DNA from: Alphaproteobacteria bacterium
Lineage (GTDB): Bacteria > Pseudomonadota > Alphaproteobacteria > Micropepsales > Micropepsaceae
Direction of reading: 5' to 3'
Assembly (NCBI GenBank): GCA_003139615.1
Contig: PLJH01000115.1
Span: 1 to 54,604 of the forward strand
Length of the DNA stretch: 54,604 bases
The position numbers were made by a program, and so were the translations under genes. Below are positions 48,872 through 54,604 of this stretch, in pieces (the first letter of the stretch is position 1; every line of letters begins with the position of its first letter). Below the pieces are notes generated by a model. That model had not been told where the DNA came from. It was given only the letters and a program-made list of their open reading frames with translations, and did no database searches.

Positions 48872-51319
48872 ATGTTTCAAAACTACCTCATCACCGCGCT
48901 CCGCAATTTCACCCGGCACAAGCTCTACAGCTTCATCAACATCGCCGGGCTTGCGGTGGGATTGGCGTGTGCGATTTTCGTCATTCTCTTCATCCGCGAC
49001 GAGCTTTCCTACGACAAATGGATTCCGGGAACCGAGAATCTGTATCGCGTGGATGCCAGCCTATATTCTCCCGGACACGGCTATGAGGGGATGGCTTATG
49101 TGCCGTTTCCCGTCACCACGGCCATGCAGGCCCAGATTCCGGAAGTCGCGGCTCAGACACACCTTATTCCGCTACGCATGGCGATCAGCGTCGGCGACCG
49201 CATGTTCACCGAACTGGTGGATGTTGTCGATCCGAATTTCTTTCGGCTGATCAAGCTGCCTTTTGCCGAAGGCGACCCGACAACGGCGCTCAGGCAGCCT
49301 GAGTCCGTCGTGCTGTCTCAAGAGATGGCCCGAAAATATTTCGGGGACAAAGATGCGCTGGGGCGCACGGTCGTTCTCTACGCCTCGCGGCCCGTCATTG
49401 TCACCGGCGTACTGCGCGATCTTCCACACAACACGCAATTCGTGGCGGATTTCGTGTTGCCCGATACATCCCGGGCGGACGGGTTTCCTCCGGCGGTACT
49501 GGAAAAGGAATGGCTCGGATTCGGCGGCTATGGCTATGTCCAGCTTGCTCCCGGTGCCGACAAAGATGCGGTGCTGACGAAGGCGGCCCATATCCTCGAC
49601 GGGAACATCGACGGCAAAAGGCAAATGGACGTCGATTTTCCGGGCAGCAAGATCATCAAGCTGCACCTGACCCGATTTCGCGACGTCCATCTCACGCCGC
49701 AGGAGAATGACGGTCCCGTCGCGACGGCGCCCGGAAGCTGGGTCGTGATTTACGGCTCCGGCACGATCGCAGTGCTGATCGTTCTGATCGCCTGCTTCAA
49801 TTTCACGAATCTGGCGACGGCGCGCGCCCTGATGCGGGCGCGGGAAGTCAGCTTGCGGAAAGTGCTGGGCGCGCAGCGGCGGCAACTTATCGTCCAGTTT
49901 CTGGGGGAATCGATTTTCACGGCGTTGCTCGCGGCGATTGTTGCGCTGGCGCTGGTCGAGATATTCCTGCCGTTCTTCGACGGCTTCATCGGCCGGCCCA
50001 TCGAATTTCACTATGTCGCCGATTGGCCGCTGACGCTCGGCATATTCGCGATTGCCATCCTGTCGGGCATCCTTGGCGGCCTCTATCCCGCTTTCGTGCT
50101 GTCCGGCTTCAGGCCTGCAACGACTCTGAATTCGAACAGCTCAGGTGTCGGCGGCGCGGGCTTGTTGCGCAGTTCTCTGGTGGTGCTGCAATTTTCCGTT
50201 TCGATCGCGCTCGGCATCGCAGCCATCGTGGTCTTCGCCCAAATCAATTTCGCGCGCGGGCTCGACCTGGGATTCGGCCGCGACAATGTGGTGGCGATCG
50301 TTCGATACGGCGTTCAGACCGACGCCGCATCCGACAGTTTCGTCCGCGCGCTCAGGGAAAGCCCCGACATCATCGCCGCCAGCGAATCGGAATTGATTCC
50401 CTTCAGGCGTGGATTCGACGGCCATGCGCAGGTTCCGGGCTCGCCCGACGTCGTCAATATCGAATCGATGATGGTCGACCCTGAGTTTCCGCGGGTCTAC
50501 GGCATCAGGCTGCTTGCGGGCCGCTATTTGTCGTTTTCGCAAGCCATGGATGCCAATTCGAAGGCACAACCGGACGTTCGGGATGGTCAAAACGTCCTGA
50601 TCAATGAAGCGGCGGCGCGCCGCTTCGGCTTCACTGAATCGAGTGCCGTCGGCCGCACGATCATCGCGCGCACGGGCACGAGAACGCCTCGTTTGACGGT
50701 CGTCGGCGTACTTGGCGACACCAAATTCGCCGGCCTTCAGACCACGGTGCAGCCCACGATCTATTATTACGATCCGGCCGAGGTGTTCTGGTTTTCTGTT
50801 CGCATCAAAGCAGGCCACACGCGGGAAGCGCTCGCTTTCATCGACAGCACCTGGCACAGATTTGTTCCTACGCGCCCGATCCAGCGCCGGTTCATCGGCG
50901 ACGATTTCGAAGATTTGTTCGCTGCCGACCGATATCAAGGCGCCGTCTTCGGCATCTTTGTCGGCATCGCGATCTTTATCGCGTGCCTGGGCCTTTTCGG
51001 CGTCGCCGCGTTCTCCTCCGAACGTCGGACGAAAGAGATCGGCGTTCGCAAAGTCTTCGGCGCCCGCACGCGCGATATCGTCCGGCTTTTGCTCTGGCAA
51101 TTCTCGATTCCGGTGGTGATTGCCAATGTGATCGCCTGGCCCGTCGCCTGGTATTACCTGCACCATTGGCTTGAGGGGTACGCCTACCGCATTGCGCTGA
51201 ACCCGCTCTATTTCGTCGGTGTAGGTCTCGCAGCGCTCCTTATTGCGTGGTTCACGATTATCGGTCACGCGATCCGCGTCGCGCGTTCCAATCCCGTTCA
51301 CGCTTTGCGTTATGAGTGA
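48872..51319 (+). CDS. FtsX-like ABC permease 2 of 3
   Basis: An 815-residue paralogue of permease 1. The N-terminal 45 residues and the C-terminal 110 (VRKVFGARTRDIVRLLLWQF to NPVHALRYE) are nearly identical, while the two periplasmic domains differ (for example VDASLYSPGHGYEGMAYV versus VESTFSFPGAPLLSMAGV after the first helix). This conserved-membrane, divergent-periplasm pattern suggests separate client or adaptor contacts. The start follows AGGAGG, the best ribosome binding site of the three. Confidence 0.93.
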   Translation: MFQNYLITALRNFTRHKLYSFINIAGLAVGLACAIFVILFIRDELSYDKWIPGTENLYRVDASLYSPGHGYEGMAYVPFPVTTAMQAQIPEVAAQTHLIPLRMAISVGDRMFTELVDVVDPNFFRLIKLPFAEGDPTTALRQPESVVLSQEMARKYFGDKDALGRTVVLYASRPVIVTGVLRDLPHNTQFVADFVLPDTSRADGFPPAVLEKEWLGFGGYGYVQLAPGADKDAVLTKAAHILDGNIDGKRQMDVDFPGSKIIKLHLTRFRDVHLTPQENDGPVATAPGSWVVIYGSGTIAVLIVLIACFNFTNLATARALMRAREVSLRKVLGAQRRQLIVQFLGESIFTALLAAIVALALVEIFLPFFDGFIGRPIEFHYVADWPLTLGIFAIAILSGILGGLYPAFVLSGFRPATTLNSNSSGVGGAGLLRSSLVVLQFSVSIALGIAAIVVFAQINFARGLDLGFGRDNVVAIVRYGVQTDAASDSFVRALRESPDIIAASESELIPFRRGFDGHAQVPGSPDVVNIESMMVDPEFPRVYGIRLLAGRYLSFSQAMDANSKAQPDVRDGQNVLINEAAARRFGFTESSAVGRTIIARTGTRTPRLTVVGVLGDTKFAGLQTTVQPTIYYYDPAEVFWFSVRIKAGHTREALAFIDSTWHRFVPTRPIQRRFIGDDFEDLFAADRYQGAVFGIFVGIAIFIACLGLFGVAAFSSERRTKEIGVRKVFGARTRDIVRLLLWQFSIPVVIANVIAWPVAWYYLHHWLEGYAYRIALNPLYFVGVGLAALLIAWFTIIGHAIRVARSNPVHALRYE

Positions 51320-51328
51320 GGGCCAGCG

Positions 51329-53773
51329 ATGTTCCGCAACTATTTCCTGACCGCGATCCGCAACATCGCCCGTCACAAGCTCTACAGCTTCATCAACATC
51401 GCGGGTCTCGCGGTGGCGCTGGCCTGCGCCACCTTCATCATTCTCTTCATCGAAGACGAGATGTCTTTCGACAAATGGGTTCCGGATAGTGCGAATGTCT
51501 ATCGCGCCGAAATCTCGCTCTTCTTTCCGGGACAGCCATCCACCATCTCGACATCAAGCCCGTTTCCGCTCGGACCTGCCATGAAGGCCGAATTGCCGGA
51601 GGTCGCGGCCGAGACTCATATAACGCCGCAAAACAGCACCCTGTCGGTCGGAGAGCGGCAATTCTCGGAACGTATCATGGCCGTCGATCCAGATTTCTTT
51701 TTTGTCATCGCATTGCCGTTCGTCGAAGGCAGCGCGGCAAATGCTTTTGCCCAGCCGGAATCGGTCGTGCTTTCGCAATCGGCCGCGCGGAAATACTTCG
51801 GAGACGTCGATCCGCTGGGGAAGCTCCTCACCGTCGACGCGAAACACCCGCTGACTGTGACTGGCGTGATACGCGATCTGCCGCATAACACACAGCTGAA
51901 CGGCAGCGTCTTCGTTCCCAACACGTCGAAGGCAGCTCAACTCACGTCGGACGACAGAACCCAGTGGTTCGAGTTCCAGGGCTATACCTATGTCCGGCTT
52001 GCGCCGGGCGCTGATCTCGCGTGGGTCCGGCAAAAGACCCAGCAGATTTTCTTTCGCCATATCCCGCTGGACGCCGTCACCGGGATGCATCTTCGCGCCG
52101 ACCAGGTCGTGCAGGCGCGCATGGTGCGTTTCGCCGATGTGCATCTGACATCGGACAAGCTCGGGGGTATGAAGCCGGGCGGAAGCTGGACCACGGTCTA
52201 CGGGTTCGTTGCCATCGCCACACTGATCGTCCTCATCGCCTGCTTCAATTTCATGAATCTCGCCACGGCGCGCGCGACGATGCGGGCGCGCGAAGTGAGC
52301 TTGCGCAAGGTGATGGGCGCGAGGCGGCGGCAGCTGGTCGTCCAGTTCCTGGGCGAGTCCGTGCTGACGGCGCTTCTGGCCGTCCTGTTGGCGCTGGCGC
52401 TCGTCGAAGTCCTGTTGCCCGCCTATGACGGTTTCATCGGACGGCCGATCGAGCTTCATTACATCTCGGATTGGCCGCTGACCTTGGGCATCTTCCTCGT
52501 TGCCGTGCTGTCGGGATTGCTGGGGGGAGCGTATCCCGCGCTTGTTCTGTCCGGCTTCCGCCCTGCGGCGACGCTCAAGACCAATGCGTCCGGCCAGAGC
52601 GGTTCCGGTCTGCTACGCACCGTGCTGGTCGTGCTGCAATTTGCGATTTCCATCGGGCTCGGCATTGCGGCGCTCGTGGTCTTCGCGCAAATCCGCTACG
52701 CCCGCGATATCGACCTCGGATTCAATCACGACAACATCGTCGTCATCGGCGGCAACAGCGATCCGGTCATGACGTCGGCCGCGTCGGACAGCTTCGTGCA
52801 TATGCTCGATGCCGATCCGAACATCGCGGGCGCTGCGCGCTCCAGCGCGGTTCCCTTCGAGATGAACGACAGCCGCAGCAATGTGTCCGTGTCGGGCAAT
52901 CCGCAACAATTCACCGCGCGCATGATCGACATCTCGCCCGAGCTTCCCGCCGTGTATGACATGAAGCTGCGGGCGGGCCGGTTTCTCTCCCGCGATCGCG
53001 GCGCCGATCTGAGCAATTCGCTCGACCGCGAGAATGAAGTCGCCTCCGGCGCAAACATCGTCATCGATGCGACCGCGGCGCGCATGTTCGGGTTTTCACC
53101 GGCCGGGGCGGTCGGCAAGACGATCAAGATCGGCGACAAGCATGTCGCGGTCGTGGGCGTAATCCAGGACGCGCTGTTTCACGCCGCCCAGGATGCGCCG
53201 ATCGCTACCGTCTATTACTTCAATCCCAATATCCGCCTCGACAGCTTTTCGGTTCGACTGAAGCGCGGCCATATTCCTGAAGCGCTCGCAGCCATCGACC
53301 GGACGTGGCGTCGCTTTGCGCCAACGGTTGCGATCCGAAGGCATTTTCTCGACGACTTGTTCGATAAGCTGTTCGCCGCCGACGAGAAGGAAGGCGCGAT
53401 GTTCGGTTTGTTCGTCGGGATCGCAATCTTTGTCGCGTGCCTCGGGCTGTTCGGGCTTGCGGCCTTCACGGCCGAACGCCGCACCAAGGAGATCGGTGTC
53501 CGCAAGGTGTTCGGTGCGCGCACGCGGGATGTCGTGCGCCTGTTGCTGTGGCAATTCTCCATTCCGGTCCTGCTCGCCAACGCGATCGCCTGGCCGATTG
53601 CCTGGTATTATCTGCACAACTGGCTGGAGGGTTATGCGTTCCGCATCGAGCTTGGGCCGATCTATTTTCTGGCCGCCGGTCTTGTCGCGCTCCTGATCGC
53701 CTGGGTCACGGTCATTTCGCATGCGATGCGCGTCGCCCGCGCTAATCCCGTGCAGGCGTTGCGCTATGAGTAA
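51329..53773 (+). CDS. FtsX-like ABC permease 3 of 3
   Basis: An 814-residue third paralogue, again with the shared N- and C-termini but the most distant periplasmic segments (PGQPSTISTSSPFPLGPAM after helix 1). An EDEMSFDKW motif replaces RDELSYDKW. Together with permeases 1 and 2 it forms a tandem triplication. The stop overlaps the start of the outer-membrane gene (ATGAGTAA). Confidence 0.93.
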   Translation: MFRNYFLTAIRNIARHKLYSFINIAGLAVALACATFIILFIEDEMSFDKWVPDSANVYRAEISLFFPGQPSTISTSSPFPLGPAMKAELPEVAAETHITPQNSTLSVGERQFSERIMAVDPDFFFVIALPFVEGSAANAFAQPESVVLSQSAARKYFGDVDPLGKLLTVDAKHPLTVTGVIRDLPHNTQLNGSVFVPNTSKAAQLTSDDRTQWFEFQGYTYVRLAPGADLAWVRQKTQQIFFRHIPLDAVTGMHLRADQVVQARMVRFADVHLTSDKLGGMKPGGSWTTVYGFVAIATLIVLIACFNFMNLATARATMRAREVSLRKVMGARRRQLVVQFLGESVLTALLAVLLALALVEVLLPAYDGFIGRPIELHYISDWPLTLGIFLVAVLSGLLGGAYPALVLSGFRPAATLKTNASGQSGSGLLRTVLVVLQFAISIGLGIAALVVFAQIRYARDIDLGFNHDNIVVIGGNSDPVMTSAASDSFVHMLDADPNIAGAARSSAVPFEMNDSRSNVSVSGNPQQFTARMIDISPELPAVYDMKLRAGRFLSRDRGADLSNSLDRENEVASGANIVIDATAARMFGFSPAGAVGKTIKIGDKHVAVVGVIQDALFHAAQDAPIATVYYFNPNIRLDSFSVRLKRGHIPEALAAIDRTWRRFAPTVAIRRHFLDDLFDKLFAADEKEGAMFGLFVGIAIFVACLGLFGLAAFTAERRTKEIGVRKVFGARTRDVVRLLLWQFSIPVLLANAIAWPIAWYYLHNWLEGYAFRIELGPIYFLAAGLVALLIAWVTVISHAMRVARANPVQALRYE

Positions 53774-54604
53774 AGCGTTTCCGAGGCGTCGCATTGCGGT
53801 TCCGCTGGCGGCGCTCATGCTCGCGGGCTGCGCGACCGAGGTACCACAGGTTCTGACGTCGCCGTTGGTGCCGAAGACTTTCACCGCGCCGATCCCCGAC
53901 TCGGCGCAAATCTGGCCGCAGGCCGACTGGTGGAAGACGTTCGGCAATCCCGAATTGTCTGGCCTGATCGCCAAGGCGCAAAGCGGAAACCAGGATATCG
54001 CTGCCGCCGCCGCCCGCGTGATGGAAGCGCGGGCGCAGAAAACCATCCAGCGCTCGGCGCTGTTTCCGCAATTCGATCTCGACGGACAGGGGGAACGCGC
54101 CGGGGGCAGCACTACGCTTGCGACCAATTCCGGAACGGGCGTGCCCACCACCGTGACGAGCACCGGCAACACCTTCGGCCTGTCGCTCGGGGCATCCTAC
54201 GAACTCGATTTCTGGGGCTTGGCGCACGACAATCTGCGCAGCGCGGAAGAAGCGCTCAAATCCGCACGCTACGCGAAAGAAGTCGTCGCGCTGACTGTTA
54301 CGTCAAACGTCGCCGACAATTATTTCGGTGTGCTTGCGTTGCGGAAGCGCATCTCCATTCTCGACGACAACATCGCCGCCATCGACGACATCTTGTGCAT
54401 CATCAAGCTGAAGGTCTCCACGGGGTCGTCCTCGCATCTCGATCTTGTGCAGGAACAGGCGCAGCTCGAGGCGGTCGAAACCCAACTTCCCGCATTGCAG
54501 GAGCAGGAGCGGGAAGGGCGCTATGCGCTCGCCCTCCTGCTGGGCCAATCGCCCGAAGAGTTCGATGTCGCCACGCGCGATCTCGATGCGATCGAGGCTC
54601 CCGT
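53766..54604 (+). CDS. Outer-membrane efflux lipoprotein (NodT/TolC-like), partial
   Basis: The window ends inside this gene after 279 codons. The start gives a basic leader and lipobox (LMLAGC, Cys22), then the NodT-family pattern WWKTFGNPELSGLIAKA, coiled-coil helices and a beta-strand pair (LGASYELDFWGLAHDNLRSA). It forms the trimeric outer-membrane channel of the tripartite system. Its ATG lies inside permease 3 (ATGAGTAA overlap). The C-terminal part continues beyond the window. Confidence 0.92.
   Translation, partial: MSKAFPRRRIAVPLAALMLAGCATEVPQVLTSPLVPKTFTAPIPDSAQIWPQADWWKTFGNPELSGLIAKAQSGNQDIAAAAARVMEARAQKTIQRSALFPQFDLDGQGERAGGSTTLATNSGTGVPTTVTSTGNTFGLSLGASYELDFWGLAHDNLRSAEEALKSARYAKEVVALTVTSNVADNYFGVLALRKRISILDDNIAAIDDILCIIKLKVSTGSSSHLDLVQEQAQLEAVETQLPALQEQEREGRYALALLLGQSPEEFDVATRDLDAIEAP

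Overview
The window is about 54.6 kb of GC-rich, densely coding chromosomal DNA from a Gram-negative bacterium, most likely an alphaproteobacterium. Supporting signs are a PAS_5-type PAS protein, an IorAB-type molybdenum hydroxylase feeding a tri-haem cytochrome c, a TonB-dependent receptor with an oligopeptide/D-amino-acid gene set, Tat-type leaders and many ATGA-type gene overlaps. The genus cannot be fixed from sequence alone. No rRNA, tRNA, CRISPR array, insertion sequence or prophage was seen.

Layout. 1-5.2 kb: edge of an RTX-like gene, a DUF883 membrane-anchored protein, an alpha/beta hydrolase, a Nudix hydrolase, a 61-residue unknown protein, a PAS_5 protein and a DUF3089 lipase-like protein. 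5.2-12.1 kb: one long plus-strand run holding a membrane protein, a thiolase, IorA, IorB, a tri-haem membrane cytochrome c, a peroxiredoxin and a DsbA-like protein; this looks like a periplasmic oxidation unit with thiol-redox partners. 12.3-20.6 kb: a two-gene operon of a very large thioester-containing bacterial alpha-2-macroglobulin and penicillin-binding protein 1C. 20.7-25 kb: a Pro/Gly-rich lipoprotein with an apparent frameshift, two terminators, a mono-haem cytochrome of unknown family and several small exported or hypothetical proteins.

25-35.5 kb: a catabolic island that fits uptake and breakdown of peptides containing D-amino acids. It has a D-arginine-dehydrogenase-like FAD enzyme, an XRE-cupin regulator, a TonB-dependent receptor, a dipeptide epimerase, two serine hydrolases of the beta-lactamase fold (one with a membrane tail) and an MlrC-like M81 metallopeptidase. 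AT-rich GAATTTTC/GAAAATTC boxes sit in its promoter regions and may be a shared operator.

35.6-41.4 kb: a short candidate membrane peptide, a Tat-type esterase, pgl and zwf (overlapping, for glucose-6-phosphate oxidation), msrA and two exported proteins of unknown function.

41.5-54.6 kb: an efflux island. A histidine kinase and a sigma-54 activator diverge from a periplasmic adaptor, one MacB-type ATPase, three tandem paralogous FtsX-like permeases and the start of an outer-membrane efflux lipoprotein. The divergent region holds a near-perfect -24/-12 sigma-54 promoter and an upstream palindrome, so the island appears to be a self-contained, regulated tripartite ABC exporter. The triplicated permease is its oddest feature.
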